This document shows, one piece after another, positions 9,097-18,986 of a stretch of DNA of 64,000 bases. A model generated the notes under the pieces. It made no database searches, was not told the origin of the DNA, and saw nothing but the letters and a program-made list of their open reading frames with translations. Each line of letters opens with the position of its first letter. Position 1 is the first letter of the stretch. The stretch is taken from positions 227,408 to 291,407 of the forward strand of contig NZ_KL370761.1 in NCBI RefSeq assembly GCF_000701265.1, read 5' to 3'. The position numbers and the translations under genes were made by a program. The DNA is from Legionella wadsworthii DSM 21896 = ATCC 33877. GTDB lineage: Bacteria; Pseudomonadota; Gammaproteobacteria; Legionellales; Legionellaceae.

Positions 9097-12000
9097 TTAT
9101 AAGAAACGCATTTGAGGTTCTTGTATGGTTTCTTTGCGTTTTGTTGTGATTAAATAATCGTCCATTTTATCAATTGCTACTTGACGTTTATCTTGCTGGG
9201 GTAATTTGTCATGAAGTTTTTTAAGCATGTCAATATTCTCCTGACTCAATCCAGAATCTCTGAAATTTTCATGACTCAAATCAAGTAATGTATTGTTGAA
9301 TATATTAAGTAAATTCTCGGGGAGGAATAAAAAATCAGTGTTTAGAATGATGCTTAAATCTCGAGCTAAACTCATTAACATCATCTTTTTTCTTGTATTT
9401 TCATGAAACGCTCTATAAAACGATCCTTTATAACTGTCAAGATCATTTTCTATGTACTGAGTGATGATCAATTGATATTTTTCATGGACAATCTTCAACT
9501 GGGCACTAGAAAATTGATTGTTTTCCACCAGACATTTTAATTTGTTGATGAAATCTGTCCAATAAGAGAAATCAACATAATCTCCAGGCGAATCATAGGT
9601 ATGAATTTTTTCTACTAACTGCTTAAAAAGATCTGGATTTTTATCGTCAAAACAAATGATTTTCGCTAGAGCATGTACTGTATAAATGGAATCTCTATAG
9701 AGTTTTTTCGGATAACTACTTATCCACGTTTGAATTTCTGGTTCAGGTTTTTCTTCTAACAATAGGGCAAGCTCTAAAAAGTCACGAAAATCTGGCTCAT
9801 TTAAATCAATTAATCGCTCTCGAATGTGGTTGTATGCTGTTCTGATCACATCAAGATGTTCGGAACGAAGCGAGTCGGACTCGGCAAGATTCATCATGGA
9901 GATTCTAAAGCCGTGTATGCTCTCTTCTTGACTAATAACATTTTCGACCAAATTTTGGATAGCCTCTAACATAAAATTATCAATATTCTTTAAAGTCCCT
10001 TCATCAGCATTCACTATTAGCATAAATTTCCGCAAGTTATGAATATCTTTTAATTTAAAAATGTGGTTGATATGCCAATCTGAAATTAATTTATTCGCTA
10101 ATTCAATCACTTGACTGCGGATAAAGCCTGCTTCCTCATCTAGCCTGAATTGGCGAGCTAAAAAGTAGGCTTGTAACATCTGATTATTTACCAATAACTC
10201 AGGGCTTATCTCATTTAAATTTTTAAAGTGGGCAAATCCATGTATCTCCTTAAATATGAGATTACCCGCAAAAGAAGGGTCTGGCAGGGAATGGACAAAA
10301 TGAGTAACTGCTTCTCCAATTTTTTTAGAGCTCAAATCTTTCAATCTGGAACTATGTTGTAAATTGATGAAATATTCTCTTGAAAATACGGTAATTTCGT
10401 CATGATTGAGTTTTTCCCATAATTCCTCTTCCTGGGAGGCAATAAGTCTCTGCCTTTCCTTTTCAATATTTTCTGATATTTTTTTTCTCAGCCCTTCAGG
10501 ATAATTTAAATCTCCAGGTTGGTTTATTTTGGCTAGTCGGGCAGCATCTTTATGCTCATACATGCTTAATACTTTAATATCATCAATACTTAATTTATAA
10601 AGCGATTCTTTCTCTAAATCTTTGATACGCTTCTTCATAAAATCACGACACATTTCTACCCACATGGTTACAATGTGTTCTTCTGTTATTTCAGCAGGAT
10701 CAATAATTTTTAAGTAATTATTTTGTCCGGAGTACTCATAGATAGGTAAGGAATAATTAGAACCAAATCTTTGAAGAAAAAGTTCCATACCTTTTTCAGG
10801 GCCATATTCCTGGATAAAGGCTTCTTTTGTCAGTTGGTACTCTATTTCATATTGTTTTTGTAAATAAATGGCTTGCAACAGAGGAGAGAACGGGTGTACA
10901 GGGTCATAATCTTCATGGAAAATTTTATTCGCTATCGTTGGATCGCGAGTAAAAAAGATAGCATCGTATTTTTTTATATCATACAAAAGCTCTGGATAAT
11001 TTGAACCCGCATCCGTTGTTTTACCAAATAAGCCCACTTTCATTTTTTCTACCAATTTTAGGTATTCCTGTTCTAAAGCGGATGACTGACGGTATTCTTT
11101 TTCCTGTAAATAAGCTAAATTTTTTTTACTTCCTCTGCCACTATCAAAATCTTCTGATGAAATTCTGCTAACGTCTTCTACTCTAGGATTAAAGATTAAC
11201 ATACCGGCAGGAGGATAAACGCCACTCCCATAACCTAATATAGAAGTGGAGCGCATTGGGTTTTTCTCTTTGGATCGAGGTTCGGTTTTTCTGCTTTTAA
11301 CATTGATTAATCCGAAACGCATGGTTTTTCGTAACTCTTTCTCAGCCAAGGTTTCATCACTATCACACGGTTTATTTTCACGGGGATTGGGTTGAGCACT
11401 AGGTATGGCTATGCCCCTGGCAAATATACGTCCTTCTCGCAAAGCTGCTTTCAAGTTATTTCCAGTCATATCGCCTTGTTCATCAAAAGGACTTAGATCA
11501 ATGACTTCCCTGTTCGTTAATTCTGCTACAGACAATAAATACTCATTTAAAGCAAAAATTATTGGATGCCTGTCAGGGTGAACATCAGCTTGAATACTCG
11601 AATAAGCCTCTTCATGCTCATATTCTCTTTTCACCTCTGGTTTGATTTTGATGCGTGCATCTCCTTGAATGTAGATTAAACTCCGCGCTTCTGTGATGAA
11701 TTGCGACATTTCTTCTAAAGCGACCCTATTGCCAGGTTTACTTGCAATTTCTTTATAAAAATCAAGGTAGGTACCATCAAATTGATTGCGGGCTCTGATG
11801 ATATCCAGGCAATCGCAGTCGTGAATTATTTTTTGGAAGATATTCTTAGGAGGAAACAGGCCATCTTCATTTTGTGTAAATTGCCAGGTTATTTCTCCTT
11901 CTGTATTTTCAATAAGTTCAAAATATCCCTTTTCAGGACTAGGGTCTTTATTGGCAGTTGCTTCGGCTATAAATTTTGCTTTATGTACATCAACACCCAG

Positions 12001-12891
12001 GATACGGGTTAAATAATAATACAAGAATATGGCGCTTTCATGATCCCAATGATCTTCTCCTTCATCTTCACGAGCCGAGTCGTGGAAGAGTATGGCGATT
12101 TGTATTAATTTAAGATCTTCTTCACTTAAATTTTCAGCCTCTTTATCACCATGCTTGCGGTAAAGGTTAGCGAATACTTTGGCATACAAAGCCGCACGGC
12201 TCACATGCTGGATTCCATGGTAGACCCGTGCAAGATCATCTTCATCTTGATAAGAATTGGGATAAAAATAACTATAAATATTCTCATAAGCCCACCATAC
12301 ATGATCATCGATATCGCTTACGAGACTTAAAGGATTATCTTTATCTACAGTGAAAATGTCTAGCGGAAGATCCTTTTGTGCCAGTAATTCCTGGATGCAA
12401 GGAACACTCCATTGTTCCTCCTCTTCATAATGTTCTCCTTCTCCTGAGAGTATCTCCAAAGGTGATGGCTCTATCGCGCTACTTTCTCGCATGGAAAAAT
12501 AATGAGAGCCTTCGTGAAACATGATGTAATTCAAAAATTCTTTTATTTTATTTTGAGTTGGCAAATCCTTTAATGCAGGGCCCAGAATACCAAGAAGCTC
12601 TAAATGTATGTTCGCGGTTTCCCCTTGCTCTTGATAATCATCACTGATTTTTAATTTCTGTAAATTATCAATCATTTGATCGATTATCATGTTTGTTTCA
12701 GGACGGTTTGGTTTCACAATAAGGCCTTGAAAAAAAGCAAGAACTCTATTTGAACCCCAAACAGGCTTTAACCACCCTTCTTTATTTTCCTCCAGCTTTA
12801 TTTTTTCCAGAGTCGCTATCAATGAATCAATTGTATTTTTTTGTCCGTAGTACTTATGTTCTTGATAAATCTCTATATAATCATTTGACAT
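9097..12891 (-). CDS. SidE-type phosphodiesterase-domain protein, 1264 residues
   Basis: Residues about 215-440 match the phosphodiesterase (PDE) domain of the SidE/Dup family, an HD-like fold. Visible landmarks are YHGIQHV (H225, H229), ILFHDSARE (H270-D271), DHWDHESA (H281, H284) and KIIHDCDCLDIIRARNQFD (357-372). SidE proteins ligate phosphoribosyl-ubiquitin to host serines; stand-alone PDE proteins (DupA/DupB) remove it. I do not find a convincing mART R...STS...ExE triad here. A short RSTS string near residue 550 lacks a clear ExE partner. The C-terminal 800 residues are helical and unassigned. It is monocistronic with no signal peptide, so a Dot/Icm effector is likely. The PDE call is strong; the direction of activity is inferred. 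Confidence 0.75.
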   Translation of the reverse strand: MSNDYIEIYQEHKYYGQKNTIDSLIATLEKIKLEENKEGWLKPVWGSNRVLAFFQGLIVKPNRPETNMIIDQMIDNLQKLKISDDYQEQGETANIHLELLGILGPALKDLPTQNKIKEFLNYIMFHEGSHYFSMRESSAIEPSPLEILSGEGEHYEEEEQWSVPCIQELLAQKDLPLDIFTVDKDNPLSLVSDIDDHVWWAYENIYSYFYPNSYQDEDDLARVYHGIQHVSRAALYAKVFANLYRKHGDKEAENLSEEDLKLIQIAILFHDSAREDEGEDHWDHESAIFLYYYLTRILGVDVHKAKFIAEATANKDPSPEKGYFELIENTEGEITWQFTQNEDGLFPPKNIFQKIIHDCDCLDIIRARNQFDGTYLDFYKEIASKPGNRVALEEMSQFITEARSLIYIQGDARIKIKPEVKREYEHEEAYSSIQADVHPDRHPIIFALNEYLLSVAELTNREVIDLSPFDEQGDMTGNNLKAALREGRIFARGIAIPSAQPNPRENKPCDSDETLAEKELRKTMRFGLINVKSRKTEPRSKEKNPMRSTSILGYGSGVYPPAGMLIFNPRVEDVSRISSEDFDSGRGSKKNLAYLQEKEYRQSSALEQEYLKLVEKMKVGLFGKTTDAGSNYPELLYDIKKYDAIFFTRDPTIANKIFHEDYDPVHPFSPLLQAIYLQKQYEIEYQLTKEAFIQEYGPEKGMELFLQRFGSNYSLPIYEYSGQNNYLKIIDPAEITEEHIVTMWVEMCRDFMKKRIKDLEKESLYKLSIDDIKVLSMYEHKDAARLAKINQPGDLNYPEGLRKKISENIEKERQRLIASQEEELWEKLNHDEITVFSREYFINLQHSSRLKDLSSKKIGEAVTHFVHSLPDPSFAGNLIFKEIHGFAHFKNLNEISPELLVNNQMLQAYFLARQFRLDEEAGFIRSQVIELANKLISDWHINHIFKLKDIHNLRKFMLIVNADEGTLKNIDNFMLEAIQNLVENVISQEESIHGFRISMMNLAESDSLRSEHLDVIRTAYNHIRERLIDLNEPDFRDFLELALLLEEKPEPEIQTWISSYPKKLYRDSIYTVHALAKIICFDDKNPDLFKQLVEKIHTYDSPGDYVDFSYWTDFINKLKCLVENNQFSSAQLKIVHEKYQLIITQYIENDLDSYKGSFYRAFHENTRKKMMLMSLARDLSIILNTDFLFLPENLLNIFNNTLLDLSHENFRDSGLSQENIDMLKKLHDKLPQQDKRQVAIDKMDDYLITTKRKETIQEPQMRFL

Positions 12892-13330
12892 GATAGGACC
12901 TAATAAATTACAGCTCTACAATAATTTTAGCACTTTATGCAAATTATTTACTTTAAGTTCTGCGATATTACTTGCTTTAAATGGGATGGAACATCAGCTC
13001 TTAAGGATAAAAATTGAATTAATAATATTGGATTCTCCTGGTAATAAGAAAGAATTATTCAGTTTGCTGCATATTTGCTGGATTATATTTTGCGCGCATT
13101 GTTTAATTAATATGCTATACTGAGAAAGTGTGTTTTAAAGAATAATACTAATTACGGGAGCTTCTTAAATATTTAAGCCTCATTTAAACGAGAAAAATGC
13201 TTTGTATCGTTGTTGCAAATAGGTAACGTCTCTTAGTAAAAAATCCTTGTTCTAAGGATTTCATTTTCCTGTTCAATGACTCTTCAATACAGTCAAGTTC
13301 ATATTTCAATTAATAAAAACTTGAGGTACG
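12892..13330 (+). promoter_or_regulatory. Intergenic region with extended -10 promoter
   Basis: About 440 bp separate the divergent SidE-PDE gene and the L,D-transpeptidase gene. At 13114-13121 the sequence TGCTATACT is a good extended -10 box reading to the right. A weak TTGCGC lies 20 bases upstream at 13090. A 77-codon frame at 12890-13123 has no ribosome site and poor composition, so I do not call it. Nothing else is visible. Confidence 0.35.
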
Positions 13331-14014
13331 ATGATAGATCTAATCGCTTTTTTGTTCGCCCAGCTAATTACTTTCCATTATCCCACGCCAAATTTTGTTC
13401 AAACCCAGTTAAATATTTCCATGGAACAGGATGTATTACAAAAACTCAGCATCTCAGCTCCAAATCTCAATATCGAGGTAATCAAACTGGCTTTAAGAGC
13501 ATATAACAAAGCTTTCATGCAAGGAAGGGTGAAAAATCCAACGCTCACCATTATTGATTTTTCGTTGCCTTCAAATGAATACCGCATGTGGATTTTCGAT
13601 ATGGAGAATGACAACCTGATACTAAAATCCTATGTGGCACACGGTAAAAATTCAGGAACAGGTAACGAAGCATATAAGTTTTCTAATGATATTTGGAGCA
13701 AAGAATCAAGCCTCGGTACGTTCATCACGGAAGGGACATACATGGGGCACAATGGTTATTCTTTAAATCTAGAAGGCTTAGAGAAAGAATTTAACTCAAA
13801 TGCTTACAAGCGGCGAGTGGTAGTGCATGGTGCACCTTACGTAGAACCTTCTTACATCAAACTAAAGGGCAAAGCTGGGGCTTCATGGGGGTGTCCCGCA
13901 GTTCCATCTACTTTGGCAAAATCAATAATCAATACTATAAAAAACGGCTCTGTATTATTTGCCTATTATCCGGACAATTATTTTTTAAATCATTCACAAT
14001 ATACCCTTTTCTAG
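13331..14014 (+). CDS. Murein L,D-transpeptidase-like protein (YkuD_2 type)
   Basis: The C-terminal half has the L,D-transpeptidase active site in the variant form of the YkuD_2 family: VVHGAPYVEP followed by GASWGCPAVP, with the catalytic Cys after the HG motif. The N-terminus is hydrophobic (MIDLIAFLFAQLITFHY), fitting a signal peptide. The ATG at 13331 has TTGAGG five bases upstream. These enzymes form or edit 3-3 or lipoprotein cross-links in the periplasm. It is a single gene with no partner. A second, classical YkuD protein lies at 33998. Confidence 0.8.
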   Translation: MIDLIAFLFAQLITFHYPTPNFVQTQLNISMEQDVLQKLSISAPNLNIEVIKLALRAYNKAFMQGRVKNPTLTIIDFSLPSNEYRMWIFDMENDNLILKSYVAHGKNSGTGNEAYKFSNDIWSKESSLGTFITEGTYMGHNGYSLNLEGLEKEFNSNAYKRRVVVHGAPYVEPSYIKLKGKAGASWGCPAVPSTLAKSIINTIKNGSVLFAYYPDNYFLNHSQYTLF

Positions 14015-14320
14015 TGAGTTGATTCTAAAAAGATCCTAATTCTAAACTTGTTTGCGAAGACAAACCGAATCAGGGTTCATAAAGCTCTTGGCCTTTAACT
14101 CATTTATTTAGAACTAAACTAAGATTATTAATATTGACCAAATTTAACCCACATTTCTTGGATTTATATCAAGGTTATATCCACAAAAATGGTGATGAAA
14201 TAACAATTAGACTGTATTTGAAGAGAAATAATCGAATTCACTTTGAAATATATCATTCCAAGATGTATGTACTATAGTTAGATTAGCTATTTTATGGACA
14301 ACTAGTACAAGGAGGTAAAA

Positions 14321-15484
14321 ATGACTATCAATTTTAATGATTTTCTCACAGACAAAGGATGCCCACTTTCAAAACAGCAGTTTACTTGGAAAGAAATTGC
14401 TGGACAACCTATTAGTAAGCTTGATGATGATGCATTTACTCGTGTCAGAATTATATTGATGAATGGTATAGAACTTGATGCCCTCCGTACAAAACATTTT
14501 TTGGCACGATTTAATAAAGAACTTCAGTTACCTTTAGCACAAATAAGGCGTGTAGAACAACACCAGGCAACCACTATAAACTGGTTATTATCAGCTGATC
14601 ATTCACCTCTTGAGACAACGATCGCCTATGAACAAGTGGCTATAGAAGTGACTGCTGCAGTGGCGCAAACTGAACCTGACCCCTATCAGGCGCAAACTTA
14701 TCGTTTTGGATTACTTGAAGATTTCGATCACCTTTACCGATATGCCGCCATGCTCGATAGGTTAGAGGGAAAAGATGCCAATAATATTCTACAAGGCTAT
14801 ACGGATATTATTCATGGAAGACCAACAACCGATCACCACCGGGCACCCAAAGATGATATTCGTAATTCTTATGAAAAAGAGAAAGCAAAATTGATTACTA
14901 AGATTCATGCAGCAATGATCACCGGAGCAGAATACCAAACGCATGATTATTACATGAATATTGGCCCAACTTTTGCAGATCCTGTTGCAAGGCAATTATA
15001 TGCTGAAATTGCCTCTGTTGAAGAACAACATGTTACCCAATATGGTTCTTTAATGGATCCCGCAGAGTCTATTATGGAGAAATGGTTAATCCATGAAGCT
15101 ATGGAAATTTATAATTATTTCAGCTGTGCTGAGCAAGAAACTAATCCTCGAATAAAAATGATTTGGGAGAGGTTTTTGGATTATGAATTAGGCCATCTGC
15201 AAGTCGCATCTGAATGGTTTAAAAAAATAGAACGTCGTGATCCCCTGGAAATTTTAGGTCAAACTTTACCTAAAATGATAGAGTTTAAAAGCCAAAGAGA
15301 TTTTGTTCGTAAAGTTTTAAACGATGAAATAAATCTTCGAGCAAATGGAATTGAGTATGTGAATAAAAGTGAAGAGAGTGAAGATTCCTTGAAGTATCGA
15401 GAAAAAATGAACTCCGATGGCGTTCCCGCCGAAATTGTTTCCGCAGGATATCAATGGAGACCTGGTACAGAACTCAATCAATAA
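14321..15484 (+). CDS. Ferritin-like protein, first gene of a two-gene operon
   Basis: This 387-residue soluble protein is built of long helices with paired carboxylate/His motifs typical of the ferritin-like di-iron superfamily: E133-D-F-D-H137, E234-E-Q-H237 and E289-L-G-H292, plus E104 in EQVAIEV. This is an ExxH-rich two-metal pattern. A textbook ribosome site (AAGGAGGTAAAA) precedes the ATG. The next gene, also ferritin-like, begins 12 bp after its stop, and both end at a strong terminator. Its activity (iron storage, peroxide removal or an oxidase) cannot be told. Confidence 0.75.
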   Translation: MTINFNDFLTDKGCPLSKQQFTWKEIAGQPISKLDDDAFTRVRIILMNGIELDALRTKHFLARFNKELQLPLAQIRRVEQHQATTINWLLSADHSPLETTIAYEQVAIEVTAAVAQTEPDPYQAQTYRFGLLEDFDHLYRYAAMLDRLEGKDANNILQGYTDIIHGRPTTDHHRAPKDDIRNSYEKEKAKLITKIHAAMITGAEYQTHDYYMNIGPTFADPVARQLYAEIASVEEQHVTQYGSLMDPAESIMEKWLIHEAMEIYNYFSCAEQETNPRIKMIWERFLDYELGHLQVASEWFKKIERRDPLEILGQTLPKMIEFKSQRDFVRKVLNDEINLRANGIEYVNKSEESEDSLKYREKMNSDGVPAEIVSAGYQWRPGTELNQ

Positions 15485-15495
15485 AGGAGATCATC

Positions 15496-16308
15496 ATGGC
15501 TAATTCTTCTAAAAAATCATTTAATCATACAGGAATCGCAATTGATCCTGATAACGTAAAAGAAATGATGGATGCTTGTCATCATTATCCACCCGATATC
15601 AAAGGTAGTGAAAAACAACTAGAAAAAGAGCGAGTACTTCTTCATACACAATCCAGTTCCATAGGATCAATGCCTCCTTCTGCAACATTAAAAGGTATGG
15701 TAAAAAATTCAATTAATCAATTAGTCGGCAATCACCCTCAACTATTTTTAGATAAATTGGGTGAACGCCTCGCCTATGAACGATCTGGAATTCGTTTGTA
15801 TGAGGCAGCTATTGCCAAGGCACTAGGGGATAAGGATTCTAAAAAGAACATCCAAAGTTTGCTTCATATTAAAAAAGAAGAAATGGAACATATGGAATTA
15901 GTTAAATCCGCCATGGAACAACTGGGTGCAGATCCTACTGCGATTACCCCATGTGCCGATTTAGTGGGGGTTATGGGACAGGGTTTTATTCAAATATTGA
16001 CAGATCCTAGAACAGAAATGCCCCAAGTATTCAACACGCTTTTAAATTTGGAATTAATTGATAATGCAGCTTGGGAATTATTAATACAATTGGCTAACGC
16101 TTATGACCATGAGGATTTATCGGTCAAATTTGAAAAGGCATTCATTCAGGAGGAGGAGCATGTAGCAATTGTAAAAAGTTTGTTACATTCCTATCTTGAC
16201 CTGGAAGAACCTCAAGAAATTCAAATTGGGACAGGAAAATCAAGACAAGGATTTTCTAAAAAAGCTGGAGTAAAAGCATTGGGTAACTCTTCAAAATCGA
16301 AACATTAA
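15496..16308 (+). CDS. Ferritin-like domain protein, second gene of the operon
   Basis: The first ~80 residues are polar and probably disordered. A four-helix ferritin-like domain follows (about 82-235) with E95, E129-M-E-H132 and E219-E-E-H222, the paired ExxH set for a di-iron site. The tail is Lys/Ser-rich. The frame opens at 15454, overlapping the upstream gene, but the ATG at 15496 has AAAGGAGATCATC in front and is the clear start. It is co-transcribed with the gene at 14321. Two different ferritin-like subunits in one operon suggest a hetero-complex or a stress-protection pair; that is inference. Confidence 0.75.
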   Translation: MANSSKKSFNHTGIAIDPDNVKEMMDACHHYPPDIKGSEKQLEKERVLLHTQSSSIGSMPPSATLKGMVKNSINQLVGNHPQLFLDKLGERLAYERSGIRLYEAAIAKALGDKDSKKNIQSLLHIKKEEMEHMELVKSAMEQLGADPTAITPCADLVGVMGQGFIQILTDPRTEMPQVFNTLLNLELIDNAAWELLIQLANAYDHEDLSVKFEKAFIQEEEHVAIVKSLLHSYLDLEEPQEIQIGTGKSRQGFSKKAGVKALGNSSKSKH

Positions 16309-16407
16309 TTGATCGAATTGAAGCTCAGTGTTGCTATGTACGTGCAACCCGGCAATCATCTTTGCAATTAAAGGTTTTCGCACATCACAATAGCTGTGTC
16401 TTCCATG

Positions 16408-16439
16408 AATTGTTGGGCAGATGTCCCAACAATTTTTTA
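16408..16439 (+). terminator. Rho-independent terminator of the ferritin-like operon
   Basis: There is a perfect 10-bp stem, AATTGTTGGG (16408-16417) and CCCAACAATT (16425-16434), with a 7-base loop. A T-rich run to 16438 follows on the plus strand. It lies 100 bp after the second ferritin-like gene. Confidence 0.85.
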
Positions 16440-16635
16440 TTAATCGTATTTTCACACGCACTTACCGATAAACCTTCTTATGACAGATTAAGTGTCTACC
16501 AAAAAGCTTTCAGCACCTGTAGCGAAGCGTAAAAAGATTTATTTGTTCCATGAACCTGATCATACAAAATCCTTCATGCATATTATTTGTACTATATTAA
16601 GGATAGAGTTTACTAAAAAAATACTGTGGGTTTAC

Positions 16636-17949
16636 ATGCAAGAAACATTAGAAATAATTCAGCTACGTTCGCCTAAAAGCAATGTGCTAAATACATTTCC
16701 TAAATCGGAGTATTGGAGGCTTGGCATGGAGGTCACCAGGCAAAATGAAGGTCCAGAAGCATTTCATCGAGGGGAAAGACCAGAGCCTGGATATATGTTA
16801 GGGATTCGAAATGCATTCGATTTCATAATGAGGAATATAGAAAAGCCTTTGAGTGCTGACATGCTGGCAACCATACATGATATCTGCGTTCAAAATATAA
16901 GTGAAGAAAATATCGAAAAGAGCGAGACTAGTTTTCGTGATGATGCTACCGCAGGTTATTCCATAGAGCTAATAGAAAGAGACCCCAGGCGTGGGTATTT
17001 TTCCAAACAAGGTTTCATAGAGCTATTTAATAAAATAAAGAATCAAGAAAAAACTCATGATGGAAAAAACCGTTTTTTCTTGGAAATAAGCACTAAGGGG
17101 GAGCCACCACAAGAAGTTGAGCTCACGGCGGATCCTGAAGAATTATATAAGTTATTAGTTGATGATGAACAAACCGCAATTTATTTCTATTCAAGAAGAG
17201 AAAAAGCAAATTATCTTAAAGAAAGAGTACAACAGTATATTAATGATTTTTATCACAATATAGCCAATGCAAAAACTAATGATCAAAAGTTAGATCTCAT
17301 TATATTACTTGTTAAAGACCTGGAACAGCTACATCCTTTTCCTGATGCAAATGGAAGAACGATTTCGATGATTACTTTGAATAAATTACTTATAGAACAT
17401 GGCTTTAGCCCGGTTATGTTAGATAATCCAAATCGCATTGATGGAATGAGTACCCACCTTTCAGGAGAGCAGAGTGAATTAAGGGAAGAAATTATAAGAG
17501 GAATGAAAAATTTTAATGATTATTCATTATCGGATTTGAGATTTTTTCTTCAAGAGTTGCCTGCTAAAGATTATAAAAATAAAGAAAAGTTAAATGTACT
17601 TCAGGATATCATTTCCAATAATCCCTTAACAGCGATGGCGCAAATAAGTGCTATATTTCAAGAAATCTCTAAAAACAAAATATCAATAAAAACTAATAGT
17701 CTTACTTTTTTTGGTGTTAAGGAGAAACCAGAAAAAAAATTAATTATGCAATATTTAGAAGGATTATATCAAGAAAAAGTAGAAGAAGCAGTAAAGGAAA
17801 TGCACTCGAACAAAATGTCTGAACAAGTATTTAATGAAATTGTTTCAAATCATGCGATTCCCAAAAATAATCCGACATTAATGAGCAAAATAGTCGAAAA
17901 ATTAGCTGACAATCAAAGTTTAAGAATGGGTACCGATGCATTAATCTAG
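16636..17949 (+). CDS. Fic-domain protein, effector candidate
   Basis: The Fic active-site motif HPFPDANGR is intact (residues 233-241 counting from the ATG at 16636), giving the catalytic His and the phosphate-binding NGR. Fic enzymes usually AMPylate target proteins, and in Legionella also attach phosphocholine (AnkX). The N-terminal ~230 residues and the helical C-terminal ~180 residues are unassigned; there is no signal peptide. The frame opens at a GTG at 16492. The N-terminal 48 residues that start would add look untranslated, so the ATG at 16636 is preferred, though its ribosome site is weak. A Dot/Icm effector is plausible from length and context. Confidence 0.75.
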   Translation: MQETLEIIQLRSPKSNVLNTFPKSEYWRLGMEVTRQNEGPEAFHRGERPEPGYMLGIRNAFDFIMRNIEKPLSADMLATIHDICVQNISEENIEKSETSFRDDATAGYSIELIERDPRRGYFSKQGFIELFNKIKNQEKTHDGKNRFFLEISTKGEPPQEVELTADPEELYKLLVDDEQTAIYFYSRREKANYLKERVQQYINDFYHNIANAKTNDQKLDLIILLVKDLEQLHPFPDANGRTISMITLNKLLIEHGFSPVMLDNPNRIDGMSTHLSGEQSELREEIIRGMKNFNDYSLSDLRFFLQELPAKDYKNKEKLNVLQDIISNNPLTAMAQISAIFQEISKNKISIKTNSLTFFGVKEKPEKKLIMQYLEGLYQEKVEEAVKEMHSNKMSEQVFNEIVSNHAIPKNNPTLMSKIVEKLADNQSLRMGTDALI

Positions 17950-17960
17950 TGATTCAGTGT

Positions 17961-18731
17961 TTACATCAATACACATTGGCAATCGTGACGACTGTCTTTT
18001 TTAAAAACCTCTTCAAATTGAATTTTGTTATTTAAAAATAGCTTAGCCTTCTTAATATGCTCTGCTTCTAATTTGCCTTGAATCGATTTATTGTATATAA
18101 ATTCTGCAACAGACACGATTTGGTGCTCAGAACGTAGTGGGCTTTGATTAACAAATAATTTGATGTCTGCAGCTAAATATTTAAAAATAATAGTCAATGG
18201 GAGGGTCATGGATGGACCAAAAAATACGGGTTTCTTTTTAGCAACATAGGATAATTGAATTACTTCTTTTAAAAAATCTGTTTTTTTTCTATCAATATTG
18301 TTATGAAGCTTTTCCTTGATTTGATATTTTTTCTTACTATCAATCAACTGGTTACCCCCCACATCCAAAGATACCAGAGAGTGGTTCTGTAAAAAATAAT
18401 CTATGCCTTGGTTTGTCAAACGATGGTTACCAGAGAGGTTCAAGGAAGATAAGGACAACGTGGCTAAAGCTTGAGCTCCCAAATCAGTAATTGCGTTTGA
18501 ACTGAGATCCAAAGATCTAATTCTAGGTAAATTCTTTCCCTTCAATTTCGCCACTAATTGAAAAACCTCCTCATCAGTTATTTTATTAAAGCTTATATCG
18601 ACTTCAATAAGATGAGGGTATTTATCCAGTGCATTTAAGAATTCTTCAAATGTAATTTTTGAGTTTTTTATTGATAATGTCGTTATCGCATTATAATCAG
18701 AGGGATTTTCTGGAAACATATTTTCTTCCAT
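17961..18731 (-). CDS. Leucine-rich-repeat protein ending in a CaaX box
   Basis: Residues about 15-130 hold four to five LRRs of the ribonuclease-inhibitor-like type (IEVDISFNKITDEE, RSLDLSSNAITDLG, SSLNLSGNHRLTNQG, VSLDVGGNQL). A helical C-terminal half follows. The last six residues are CQCVLM: CVLM is a good CaaX prenylation box and the Cys two residues before it could be palmitoylated. Several Legionella effectors (AnkB and others) are prenylated by the host at such boxes. The gene could start at 18731 or at the second ATG (18719), which has GGAAG just upstream. It converges with the Fic gene. Confidence 0.8.
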   Translation of the reverse strand: MEENMFPENPSDYNAITTLSIKNSKITFEEFLNALDKYPHLIEVDISFNKITDEEVFQLVAKLKGKNLPRIRSLDLSSNAITDLGAQALATLSLSSLNLSGNHRLTNQGIDYFLQNHSLVSLDVGGNQLIDSKKKYQIKEKLHNNIDRKKTDFLKEVIQLSYVAKKKPVFFGPSMTLPLTIIFKYLAADIKLFVNQSPLRSEHQIVSVAEFIYNKSIQGKLEAEHIKKAKLFLNNKIQFEEVFKKDSRHDCQCVLM

Positions 18732-18986
18732 AATATATTTCTATATTCAATTAGAGACATTATACAAAATTCAACAAAATGATCAAGTTTTTTTCACAAC
18801 AGGCACTGTTCAACAGCGTGTTGCCTTCATATAAAAATATTCTTAACTAATTAAATTAGTAATAAAATCCACTACCTATCCCTCAGTTAAAGAATATTGA
18901 AAAAATGTAAAAAAACTAAAGGAGAAGAAATAAGTAGTTTAATCAGTAAAGATAATCCGGAAAATAAACTTCTAGCAACCTCTTTT

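Noticed and set aside
12890..13123. 77-codon plus-strand frame upstream of the L,D-transpeptidase
   Set aside because: No ribosome site, poor composition, and it overlaps the divergent promoter region.
13399..13614. Short minus-strand frame within the L,D-transpeptidase gene
   Set aside because: Shadow of a gene with clear catalytic motifs.
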